Source: Microbacter margulisiae
Lineage (GTDB): Bacteria; Bacteroidota; Bacteroidia; Bacteroidales; Paludibacteraceae
NCBI RefSeq assembly: GCF_014192515.1
Contig: NZ_JACHYB010000002.1
Coordinates: 1,116,001-1,180,000 of the forward strand
Length of the DNA: 64,000 bases
Direction: 5' to 3'
This document shows, in pieces, positions 9,209-17,733 of this stretch (its first letter is position 1; every line of letters starts with the position of its first letter). A program made the position numbers and the translations under genes. The notes under the pieces were generated by a model. That model had not been told where the DNA came from. It saw nothing but the letters and a program-made list of their open reading frames with translations, and searched no databases.

Positions 9209-11767
9209 TTAATAATTATACAAATAATAAGAACATTGCTTTGCAATAGAAGGATTGACAATTGTTTGATTAATCAAGTCTCCTACTTGAGGATAATACA
9301 TGGCAAACTCGTGAATTAATCGATTAAAATGAGTTGGATGATACTCAATCCGGATATCTGTTTGATTAACACCCGACAACATGTCTGGAATGGGACTACC
9401 GCTATTTTTTAAAAAAGCAACTGCTTTTTTCAACCTATGCATCTCCCCAATCATTCCGTTAATATCAACTTGTTTCGAAGGATAATAAATCTCAAACTCA
9501 GTTTTTGAATTACAGCTCACATCATTACTCCTTATATGAACCGTCAAATCATGACCGGAATAATTCCATGTGTCGTTTTTCTTATCTGTGTTGTAAGAGA
9601 GTAGTCTCCCATTCAATACCACAGAGTCTGGAATTACTGAGCCATAGAGTTGTACCTCAATATTGCGATTGTGTATCATCCCAGAAAAAGCTCCGGTTCG
9701 TGGATAAATCGTTACTCGTAAAACCTTGTTACCCTCTTTCTCTGTTTGAATTTTAGTAAATGTATAAGCTCCTTTCTGATAATCGTTGTTGTTGCCTGCA
9801 TCTTCATAGAGCCTGGTACTAAAACTGCTTCCTGGAAATACTTTCACGATCAGGTCTTTACTGTTTTCCTGCAAATTCTTAACTTTGTCATCATACATCG
9901 GAATAATAGCACCAGCTTTTACATACACTGGATATTGATCTATCATAAATTTACGGGTAATGATCTGACCTCCCTTAAAGAGTGTCCCTGTACTCCATTC
10001 ATACCAATCATTCCCTGCCGGAAGCCAAACTTTTACAGTCGATAAGCCATTAATAGCCGGAGTAACAACAGGTTTAATGAGCATATTATCTCCAAACATA
10101 TATTCGTCTTTGAGGGCATAAGCTTCTTTATTTTGAGGATAGTCATAATACATGGGACGGCATAATGAAATCCCAGTGTCATATGCTTTGCGTGACATAG
10201 TGTATATATAAGGTGCCAAAGCATATCGTAAATGAATAGCATTATACAAAGCATTAAAATAGTCTCCGGTAAAATTCCAGATTACTCTGTTTAAACGAGG
10301 ATCTTTGGTCGAATGAGTACGGAAAATAGGACTAAATACACCGTATTGCATCCATCGGGTATACATTTCAGGATCTATTTTTTTCAAAGAATCAGGCACA
10401 TTTCCAAACCAATGCCCTCCTAAATCATGACTCCAATAACCATACAGGACATTGGATGCCGTGGCAGTAAAATAAGGTTGGAAGGCAAGTGATTTCCACG
10501 AAATAACCACATCTCCTGAAAATCCAATTTGATAGCGATGATTACCTAATCCGCCCCAGCGATGGTACAACAATGGCCGTAAGTTTGTCTGTTGTTCCAT
10601 TTCAGTGAAAAAACAATAATTCAGCCACCATGTATTACTTAATCCTGCAATTTCTTTTGAATATGGCCATTGCTGCCAATCAAGCCACCAAAAATCAACG
10701 CCTTCTTTACGTAGTGGATTGAGAACGATATTAAAAAGATTGGACATATATTTTTTATCGGCACACTCAAAAGGAATATTTTTATGCCCTGTGGTATCAA
10801 AGCTCATGGCTTTAGCAAACTCAGTATACTTTGCTTCAGTCGGTGCAATACCCGACGCTGGGTGTAAATTTAATGCCGTTTTTAGATGCTGCCCTTTTAA
10901 CCATTGTAAAAACTTCTCCGGATCAGGGAAAAGCGATTTGTTCCATGTATATCCTGTCCATCCTGCCGTGTGCCAGTCCATATCGATAATCAACACGTCC
11001 AACGGTATATTATATTGCTTAAATTTTTCCACTAAGGTGCGTAGCTCATCGTCAGAGTAGTTCCAATAACGAGACCACCAATATCCAAAAGCATAGCGTG
11101 GAGGCAGGGGAATTTTCCCAGCTATTTTGGTAAAATCATACAAAATAGCTTTATAGTTTGTCCCATAACCCATGAAATACCAATCTAATTCGGGATTATT
11201 CCTCTTCTTTACCCATCTCCAGGAGCTATTATCAAATAAAAAATTGTTGGAATCATCCAATAGATACCATCCATTGCGTGAAAGAAGTCCATTTTGAAAT
11301 GGAGTTGGAATAGTGTCGCCCTCGTGTGTGTCTCCATTCATACCATCAAGAGTTCGGAAAGTCCCTTTAAGGTTTTCATTGTTTGCCATTCCTGGATGCC
11401 AAAGGATAGGAGAACCGTTAGCCTGTTTATATGTTATCTGAAGATTCTCTTGATTAAATTTCCCAGATCCAATCTTATATTTCAACTCCATAGTTGACGT
11501 CTTAATAATCAACCATTGCCCCTGATTGATTTGGGTATACGGGATCGCAGGTAAATCTCGATGGATAACAACAAAAGAAGGAGCATTCACAAACCGCCCT
11601 GTGGAATCATATTCCATCCGAATAATATGGGAAGTAAGAAGTGTAAAACGGGCTGCCCCTGAAACAATCATGGTGGGTCGATCATCCCTAACCTCATTTG
11701 GTTTTTGTTGTGCATGCAAAAAGGTTACGCACAAGAATAAAATCGTACAAATAAAAATGGACTTCAT
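9209..11767 (-). CDS. GH31 alpha-glycosidase
   Basis: 852 aa with a signal peptide (FLHAQ, residue 20). An N-terminal beta-sandwich is followed by the catalytic barrel beginning at LPPRYAFGYWWSRYW. The nucleophile is D363 in FWWLDWQQW and the acid/base is D448 in GYWSHDLGGHW. A beta-sandwich and a C-terminal extension of about 100 residues rich in hydrophobic and Tyr residues follow; the role of that tail is unclear. The family includes alpha-glucosidases, alpha-xylosidases and alpha-galactosidases; motifs here do not decide between them. Within the PUL it could remove a capping alpha-glucose or alpha-galactose from the mannan side chains. Confidence 0.88.
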   Translation of the reverse strand: MKSIFICTILFLCVTFLHAQQKPNEVRDDRPTMIVSGAARFTLLTSHIIRMEYDSTGRFVNAPSFVVIHRDLPAIPYTQINQGQWLIIKTSTMELKYKIGSGKFNQENLQITYKQANGSPILWHPGMANNENLKGTFRTLDGMNGDTHEGDTIPTPFQNGLLSRNGWYLLDDSNNFLFDNSSWRWVKKRNNPELDWYFMGYGTNYKAILYDFTKIAGKIPLPPRYAFGYWWSRYWNYSDDELRTLVEKFKQYNIPLDVLIIDMDWHTAGWTGYTWNKSLFPDPEKFLQWLKGQHLKTALNLHPASGIAPTEAKYTEFAKAMSFDTTGHKNIPFECADKKYMSNLFNIVLNPLRKEGVDFWWLDWQQWPYSKEIAGLSNTWWLNYCFFTEMEQQTNLRPLLYHRWGGLGNHRYQIGFSGDVVISWKSLAFQPYFTATASNVLYGYWSHDLGGHWFGNVPDSLKKIDPEMYTRWMQYGVFSPIFRTHSTKDPRLNRVIWNFTGDYFNALYNAIHLRYALAPYIYTMSRKAYDTGISLCRPMYYDYPQNKEAYALKDEYMFGDNMLIKPVVTPAINGLSTVKVWLPAGNDWYEWSTGTLFKGGQIITRKFMIDQYPVYVKAGAIIPMYDDKVKNLQENSKDLIVKVFPGSSFSTRLYEDAGNNNDYQKGAYTFTKIQTEKEGNKVLRVTIYPRTGAFSGMIHNRNIEVQLYGSVIPDSVVLNGRLLSYNTDKKNDTWNYSGHDLTVHIRSNDVSCNSKTEFEIYYPSKQVDINGMIGEMHRLKKAVAFLKNSGSPIPDMLSGVNQTDIRIEYHPTHFNRLIHEFAMYYPQVGDLINQTIVNPSIAKQCSYYLYNY

Positions 11768-11838
11768 GGTAAATAAAATAATTTCATAGGTTCATCTATT
11801 CAAATATGTTATGTCAGATCAAATAAGCAAGTCTCTGT

Positions 11839-14091
11839 TTACTGCATTATCTTCGACACCGGACAATCCTTAGGTTGTGTTGCCCATGAAGATGGTTTGT
11901 TGCCCATCCGGAAGATCAGCCTGCCGCCTTGCTCTATCGTTTTCCTTGTGATGTAGGAATAGGGATAGTCCTTCCCATTCAGCGTCGCCGATTGAATGTA
12001 TTTATTGGCCTTGCTCACATCCTTCGCCTCTACCTCAAAGGGATGTCCGCTTCCTGTATGCAGTGTGATTTTCGAAAACACCGGACTCCCAATCGCATAT
12101 TCTCCACTGGACGGATTCACCGGATAGAAGCCCATCGCTCCAAAGACATACCATGCTGACATCTGCCCGCAGTCGTCATTCCCGCATAGCCCCGACCGTG
12201 TGTCGGTGTACAGCGAATCCATGATCTCCCGGACCCTGTCTGCTGTTTTGTAGGGTTCGCCAACGTAATCGTACAGATAGGCTATCTCATGGCTGGGTTC
12301 ATTCCCCTGTGCATATTGGCCGATCATCCCGCTTACATCGGGTTCTCCCGGGTTATTATTGATAGAGGGTTGGTCAAAAAGGGAATCTAATTTATGGGCA
12401 AAGGCTTTCTTCCCTCCGATCAGATGGACTAACCCGTCTACATCCTGCGGGGCAAAAAAGGTGTATTGCCATGAATTGCCTTCTGTAAAGTCATCACTGC
12501 CTAACCGTGATACGTCGATCGGGTTAAAGGGTTCCCGCCATTGGCCTTGGGTGTCTTTCCCCTGCAAAAAACGGGTGGCTGGGTTATAGAGATTCTTATA
12601 GTTTTCTGCACGTTGCATGTATTTCCTGTAATCGGCCATCTTCCCCAGCTTCCTGGCTACCTGTGCCACACACCAGTCGTCATAGGCGTATTCTACGGTG
12701 ATCGATACGGAATTGTTTTCTACGTTATCGGGGACATAACCGTATTGATGGTAGGCTTTCATGCCCCGGATGGTATCCTCTACAGTGGCTTTCATCGCCT
12801 GGTAGGCTTCTGCTATGTTGAAATCGGGATGGCCGTGCAGGCAGGCGTCTGCTATAACCGGGATACTGTGGTTCCCGATCATGCACCAGGTCTCGTTGGA
12901 ATCCAGCTCCCACACCGGGAGTCGTCCGCCTTCCTTGTACATGGCCAGCATGGATTTGACAAAATCGTCGTTGGTCTTGGGTTCTATCAGCGAATAGAGG
13001 GGGTGGGCTGCCCGGAAGGTGTCCCACAGGGAGAAAACGGTGTAGTAGTGAAAGCCTTGGGCTTGGTGTACTTTCCTGTCCATGCCCACATATTGCCCAT
13101 TGACATCGCTATAGAGGTACGGGGCCAGCAGCGAATGGTACAGAGCCGTATAGAACGTGCGCTTCTCTGCTGTGCTGCCTCCTTCTACTTCTATCTTCGA
13201 TAATAGCTTATTCCAGCTCTTTTCTGCCGAGGCTCTCACGGCCGAAAAGTCCCATCCGGGGAGTCCCGATTCCAGGTTGGCCTTGGCATTGGCGATGCTG
13301 ACGGCTGAAATGGATACCTTCACGAGTACGGGTTGGCCTGTGGTACCGGAAAAGCGTATCAGGGCTTTTTCTATTTTCCCTGTCCCTGCTGCCTTGTCTT
13401 CTTCTATCTGTCCGTCATTGTCTATGGCTTTCTTTACAATCGGCTGGTTGAACTTGGCATAGAAATAGACATACCGGTCGTGGGCCCAGCCTGTGGATTG
13501 CCGGTAGCCTTCTATTGCGTCATCGCCTACAAAACGGATCGAAGAGGATACCGTTTTGTTCTGTATGCCCCGTCCCAGGTCGATAATCATATCCCGGTCT
13601 CCCGTCCTGGGATAGGTGTAGCGTTGCAGCGCGCAGCGTGCGGTGGCCGTCAGTTCGGCTTTGATGCCATAGCTTTTTAGCATTACTGAATAGTAACCTG
13701 CGCTGGCCTGTTCGTCCTGATGGCTGAAGATGGAGCGGTAGCCTTCTCCGGGATGTTCCTTACTCCCGGGTTCGGTTTTCCACCCTCCGGTATAGGCCAT
13801 AAAGAGAATGTCGCCCAGATCGGCAGCACCTGTCCCGCTTAAATGGGTGAGCGAAAAACCCATCAGAGACGTGTCGCTGTCATGGTATCCCGAACACCAG
13901 TCCCACCCGTCTTCTCCTGTATCGGGACTCACCTGTACCATCCCATGTGGCAGGCATGGCCCGGGAAACGTGTGCCCATGAGCTCCTGTCCCGATAAAGG
14001 GATCGACATACTGGGTTAAATCTTGGGAGGACGCCTTGCCCCCACTGAACCATGCCAGTAAAACAACTACAAAAATCAAACTCTTTTTCAT
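11839..14091 (-). CDS. GH92 alpha-mannosidase
   Basis: 750 aa with a signal peptide (residues 1-22). The GH92 pattern is unmistakable: YVDPFIGTGAHGHTFPG near the N-terminus, SLWDTFRAAHPLY in the middle, SITVEYAYDDWCVA, and GNDDCGQMSAW at 637-647, which carries the paired aspartates that act with calcium as general base. GH92 enzymes are calcium-dependent inverting exo-mannosidases, mostly alpha-1,2 or alpha-1,3, and trim mannan side chains. The gene is GC-rich (32 of 60 bases in the line from 13201, by hand count) compared with adjacent genes. This suggests a separate origin, and it explains the long antisense open frames across it. Confidence 0.95.
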   Translation of the reverse strand: MKKSLIFVVVLLAWFSGGKASSQDLTQYVDPFIGTGAHGHTFPGPCLPHGMVQVSPDTGEDGWDWCSGYHDSDTSLMGFSLTHLSGTGAADLGDILFMAYTGGWKTEPGSKEHPGEGYRSIFSHQDEQASAGYYSVMLKSYGIKAELTATARCALQRYTYPRTGDRDMIIDLGRGIQNKTVSSSIRFVGDDAIEGYRQSTGWAHDRYVYFYAKFNQPIVKKAIDNDGQIEEDKAAGTGKIEKALIRFSGTTGQPVLVKVSISAVSIANAKANLESGLPGWDFSAVRASAEKSWNKLLSKIEVEGGSTAEKRTFYTALYHSLLAPYLYSDVNGQYVGMDRKVHQAQGFHYYTVFSLWDTFRAAHPLYSLIEPKTNDDFVKSMLAMYKEGGRLPVWELDSNETWCMIGNHSIPVIADACLHGHPDFNIAEAYQAMKATVEDTIRGMKAYHQYGYVPDNVENNSVSITVEYAYDDWCVAQVARKLGKMADYRKYMQRAENYKNLYNPATRFLQGKDTQGQWREPFNPIDVSRLGSDDFTEGNSWQYTFFAPQDVDGLVHLIGGKKAFAHKLDSLFDQPSINNNPGEPDVSGMIGQYAQGNEPSHEIAYLYDYVGEPYKTADRVREIMDSLYTDTRSGLCGNDDCGQMSAWYVFGAMGFYPVNPSSGEYAIGSPVFSKITLHTGSGHPFEVEAKDVSKANKYIQSATLNGKDYPYSYITRKTIEQGGRLIFRMGNKPSSWATQPKDCPVSKIMQ

Positions 14092-14156
14092 TAGCCTGTT
14101 ATATTTTATTCATTTACGGTTTAACCTTAAAGGGGCTCATTAATCGTAATATTTTA

Positions 14157-16346
14157 TTACCACTTTAGAGTAACATGTATGCCTTGTGGATTATTATCAA
14201 AACTCATCCAGCACGTTTTTGTTAAGGGATCCCAAGATGTCTCGATATTTGAAACAATTTGCCCATCAACATTTTGAACTAATATCGAAACTGGCTTCTG
14301 TGGTAATAGGATGCGCATGCTGTTTGTCGTATTTAACGGACTTTTGGCCAGGAAAGAATAACTTTTAGGAGTAATAACCTCTTTATATATTCTGGCAGCA
14401 GTTGCCAATACTTGGGGATGTTTTTTGTTCCTTATCCTTTTTAAATCATACAGAAACGCCTCCGAACCCGGCTCAACTACCTTATCTTGCAAAACAGGTA
14501 ATTTTGGATTAAACAAATCAATTACAGGACCTTGAACAACATACGGATTTGTATCTACGCCTTCTTTCATAACAGCTACAATATCATACGGGCCTCTTTC
14601 CAAACAGAAATTATCCTTAAATATTAAAGATCGCCCTTGTGTTGCATTTTTGTACGCTGCCGCTGCCGTAGCAATCAATGGGATATCTCCATCATGCTGT
14701 AAAACAAATTCTTTCGGATCCTGTCTTATAACATATACCATACCCTTCCCTACATGATATTGTCCTGCCCGAAGTTCCGGATTTAAATTCATCAATTTAA
14801 ATAATTGTTCTGAAGGAGCTTTGAAATGATTTTTGCCCGTATTCCACCATTCCATGACGTTTTGATAAGGGTCGTTATCGCGACCACAATAAATCAGCAC
14901 CCCTCCTGCTTTCACCCATGCAGCCAAATACTGATGGCTTTTTTCTGTCATGGGTTTCATATTGGAATAACTCATAATCAAAACTTTGATATGCTGCAAT
15001 GATTCAGGATATCCAAGATTTTCTAAATGAACCAGTTGCACAGGGATTCCCCGCTTGAGTAATGGGAAAGTCTGTCCGTAAAAATTAGAAAACTGCGGAT
15101 CAGTATATCCATCATGCTCAGGGAATCGTTGAAACATCAACGAGTTACACATAAGCACTCCAATACCCTGAGAACCGTTAACTTTATGGCCTGAGAGAGG
15201 CATATTGTTTAACGCGTTGATCATGACTTGTATCTGGGTAGAATAATAGCGAGGGATCAAAACTTCTTTATTACTATTCGGCAATTTATACGTATGGGTA
15301 TAAATTCTCTCAGGCCAAGGCATAACTTCATAATGATTAATCATAGGATATAAAAGCTCTGCTGTAAAAGTTGCCTCATAATTATGTTTATAATCTGACC
15401 AGTCTCTCGGCCAATCTTCAATCGGATCCGTAAGGAAAAACAGCGTTCTGTGTGTAGGGGCTGTCATCGAAACCATCGATCCATATTCCAAGAATGCATT
15501 CTCAAACGTTCGTTCTTTTTCTATGCCGTTATAATATGTTGGAGTTCTTGATGTTCCGGTCCACACTTGGGCAATATACCCATCAATACTCGGCAAGGAA
15601 GCTAAACTCGCTTCAGGACTGACAATTTCCCACGAGGAATAATTTACAAGCGAATGAGTTGCAATATATACTTTGACATCTACTCCTTTGCTTTTCCCAT
15701 ATGCTTTAGCGTATGAAGAGACTTCTTGAATGGCGTGATAATATAAATGGTACTTTAATTTATTCGATAAATAAGTATTTTCTGCCGATTGATCCTGCGC
15801 TCTCCATGGGAATCCATAATAGCGTTGCCATTCTTTTTTAAATACATCACTATAACCGGATTTTGCCCAAAATTCAGGTTCCTCAAGAAAAATAGAATGA
15901 ATGCCGGCATCAATTACCTTCTTAATAATTTCTTTTTTAAAATAGTCAAGATATGAATCAATTGGAACAACATATGGGTTATATTCTCCATGAGATACAG
16001 CATCTCCATTTTGTTGCACTTGTGCAACATTCATATGGTTTTTACCATCCCACTTCCCTAAATAATAATCCTTATAATCTCCCCACGCAATTCCAGTCAT
16101 AAACTGTGTTTGATACTGATGATCTTTCCAACTTTGGAGCCGTTGTTCAAATGTTAATCCAGGACGATCATTAGCTCCATATACAATGGCAATATCTGAC
16201 CGAATATCTATTTGGGGTAACCAAATGCTACTTGTTTGAAATGCAGTCTTACCCGATACCTCTTCACTCCTTCCTGAGAAAGATTGGGCAGAAACGAGGG
16301 GAAAAGCAATTAAGAGCAAAAGGCAATAAAAAAATCTAATTATCAT
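14157..16346 (-). CDS. Unassigned GH42-like TIM-barrel glycosidase with GATase-like domain
   Basis: The open frame extends to 16430, but the methionine at 16344-16346 directly precedes a signal peptide (MIIRFFYCLLLLIAFPLVSAQ), so I choose it (729 aa); 16364 is an alternative. The N-terminal half looks like a TIM barrel: IHSIFLEEPEFWAKSG resembles an acid/base strand, and VKVYIATHSLV and IDGYIAQVW resemble later strands. The stretch HIKVLIMSYSNMKPM...WVKAGGVLIYCGRDND resembles the glutamine-amidotransferase-like trimerisation domain of GH42 beta-galactosidases. I cannot place it in a numbered family. Its position between GH43 and GH92 implies an exported glycan hydrolase of the same pathway. 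It may represent a new or little-studied family. Confidence 0.6.
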   Translation of the reverse strand: MIIRFFYCLLLLIAFPLVSAQSFSGRSEEVSGKTAFQTSSIWLPQIDIRSDIAIVYGANDRPGLTFEQRLQSWKDHQYQTQFMTGIAWGDYKDYYLGKWDGKNHMNVAQVQQNGDAVSHGEYNPYVVPIDSYLDYFKKEIIKKVIDAGIHSIFLEEPEFWAKSGYSDVFKKEWQRYYGFPWRAQDQSAENTYLSNKLKYHLYYHAIQEVSSYAKAYGKSKGVDVKVYIATHSLVNYSSWEIVSPEASLASLPSIDGYIAQVWTGTSRTPTYYNGIEKERTFENAFLEYGSMVSMTAPTHRTLFFLTDPIEDWPRDWSDYKHNYEATFTAELLYPMINHYEVMPWPERIYTHTYKLPNSNKEVLIPRYYSTQIQVMINALNNMPLSGHKVNGSQGIGVLMCNSLMFQRFPEHDGYTDPQFSNFYGQTFPLLKRGIPVQLVHLENLGYPESLQHIKVLIMSYSNMKPMTEKSHQYLAAWVKAGGVLIYCGRDNDPYQNVMEWWNTGKNHFKAPSEQLFKLMNLNPELRAGQYHVGKGMVYVIRQDPKEFVLQHDGDIPLIATAAAAYKNATQGRSLIFKDNFCLERGPYDIVAVMKEGVDTNPYVVQGPVIDLFNPKLPVLQDKVVEPGSEAFLYDLKRIRNKKHPQVLATAARIYKEVITPKSYSFLAKSPLNTTNSMRILLPQKPVSILVQNVDGQIVSNIETSWDPLTKTCWMSFDNNPQGIHVTLKW

Positions 16347-16488
16347 AATACAACAAATATTCATATCTTGATCCGACGAAAATATAAAAAAGGGGAAGGA
16401 GGAGCAATCCTTATTCAATTCTATAACCAAAATTCATTCCCCGACTCCTCCAAATAGCCTTCCTTTTGCTAAAAATCCATTAGGCAAT

Positions 16489-17571
16489 TTATTCTTTTTC
16501 AGAATATATGATCCTGTATTTCACTCCACTTGGTAAAGGCTGTGGAGAACGAGTCGGGCCTACCACATGAGGAATCCCATTTTGAAACACAAGACGATCT
16601 ATACACATATTCCTATTCCCGCTTGGATGATTAAAATCAGTATGAGTGTGATAAACAATAAAATATTCACTACTATCCGGAGACATTGTCACCATACAAT
16701 GCCCTGGTCCGGAAACACCTAAGGGAAGATTTTTCTTTAAGATAGGATTCCCTGAATATTTAGTCCACGGCCCCATCGGAGAATGTGCAGTCGCAACCCC
16801 AATAGAATAATTGGGATCGGTATAACAATTCCCGGAATACAATAAATAATACTCTTGCTTGTATTTCATTACAAACGGACCTTCGTTCCACATCCAGTTC
16901 TGATTTATATTCTCCCATTTCTGGTCAGGAGAAAGTATCGTCTCAGGCGTTCCTACAGTCTTGGAAAGGTCATTATTCAATTCAACTACACATATCTGGC
17001 TGACATGATTTCCATTGATTATATTGGTAGAACAGTCTCTGACAAAGAACAAATAGCTTTTATTCTTATCTAAAAACACATCGCCATCAATATAAGAATA
17101 TGAGTCTTCATTAAAGAATGGCTGCCCCCAATCAATAAAAGGGCCAAGAGGACTATCGCTTTTGGCAATTCTCACTTTCATTTTACCATTATCTCCAATT
17201 GCACTATAAACCATGTAAAATTTGCCATTATGATATTTTACTTCAGGAGCCCAAAAATTACCTTGTCCCCATTGATCTCCGTTATTAAATTTTGTCAAAG
17301 CAAAGCCTTTCTCTTCCCAATCAACCAAATTGGATGATTCCCACACTTTGAACCCTATTTGAGAAGAGGTTGCATACATATAATATTTACCCCCATATTG
17401 TAATACATAGGGATCACCAATATTAGTAATTCCCCCTACAGGATTGGTATATGTATAACATGTATCGGGAATTAATGTAAGTTTTTGATTAGAGACATTC
17501 TGCCCACAGCTATAAAAAGAGCACAATTCTACCATTAACACAAATCCCGTTAAGAAAATGATTTTAGGCAT
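16489..17571 (-). CDS. GH43 family glycosidase, probable lipoprotein
   Basis: The open frame starts at 17604, but the methionine at 17569-17571 begins a clean lipoprotein signal (MPKIIFLTGF...FYSCG), so it is preferred (360 aa). Numbering from the upstream Met, the five-bladed propeller acidic triad is visible: base D64 in IGDPYVLQ, pKa modulator D173 in SYIDGDVF, and acid E241 in WNEGPFV. GPGHCMV supplies the conserved propeller histidine. GH43 members act on beta-xylosides, alpha-L-arabinofuranosides or beta-galactofuranosides. In a fungal mannan locus galactofuranose is an attractive guess, but it is only a guess. It lies 143 bp downstream of the unassigned enzyme's start region and is AT-rich. 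Confidence 0.85.
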   Translation of the reverse strand: MPKIIFLTGFVLMVELCSFYSCGQNVSNQKLTLIPDTCYTYTNPVGGITNIGDPYVLQYGGKYYMYATSSQIGFKVWESSNLVDWEEKGFALTKFNNGDQWGQGNFWAPEVKYHNGKFYMVYSAIGDNGKMKVRIAKSDSPLGPFIDWGQPFFNEDSYSYIDGDVFLDKNKSYLFFVRDCSTNIINGNHVSQICVVELNNDLSKTVGTPETILSPDQKWENINQNWMWNEGPFVMKYKQEYYLLYSGNCYTDPNYSIGVATAHSPMGPWTKYSGNPILKKNLPLGVSGPGHCMVTMSPDSSEYFIVYHTHTDFNHPSGNRNMCIDRLVFQNGIPHVVGPTRSPQPLPSGVKYRIIYSEKE

Positions 17572-17733
17572 AGGGTCAATAAATTGTCTCAAAGATAAAT
17601 ACATAGAAAACGTTTTATAAGGTACATCCTAAAGAATAGCACAAACTAAAAAAATACCTGTCATTAAATCCACAAAGACAGCCTAACTCTTTTACAGATA
17701 AACAGCCAGTCTTCCTTTATGAATTACAGAAGA

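Noticed and set aside
12541..13203. 220-codon plus-strand frame opposite the GH92 gene
   Set aside because: It is a shadow of a GC-rich GH92 gene, which has clear catalytic motifs in the other strand.
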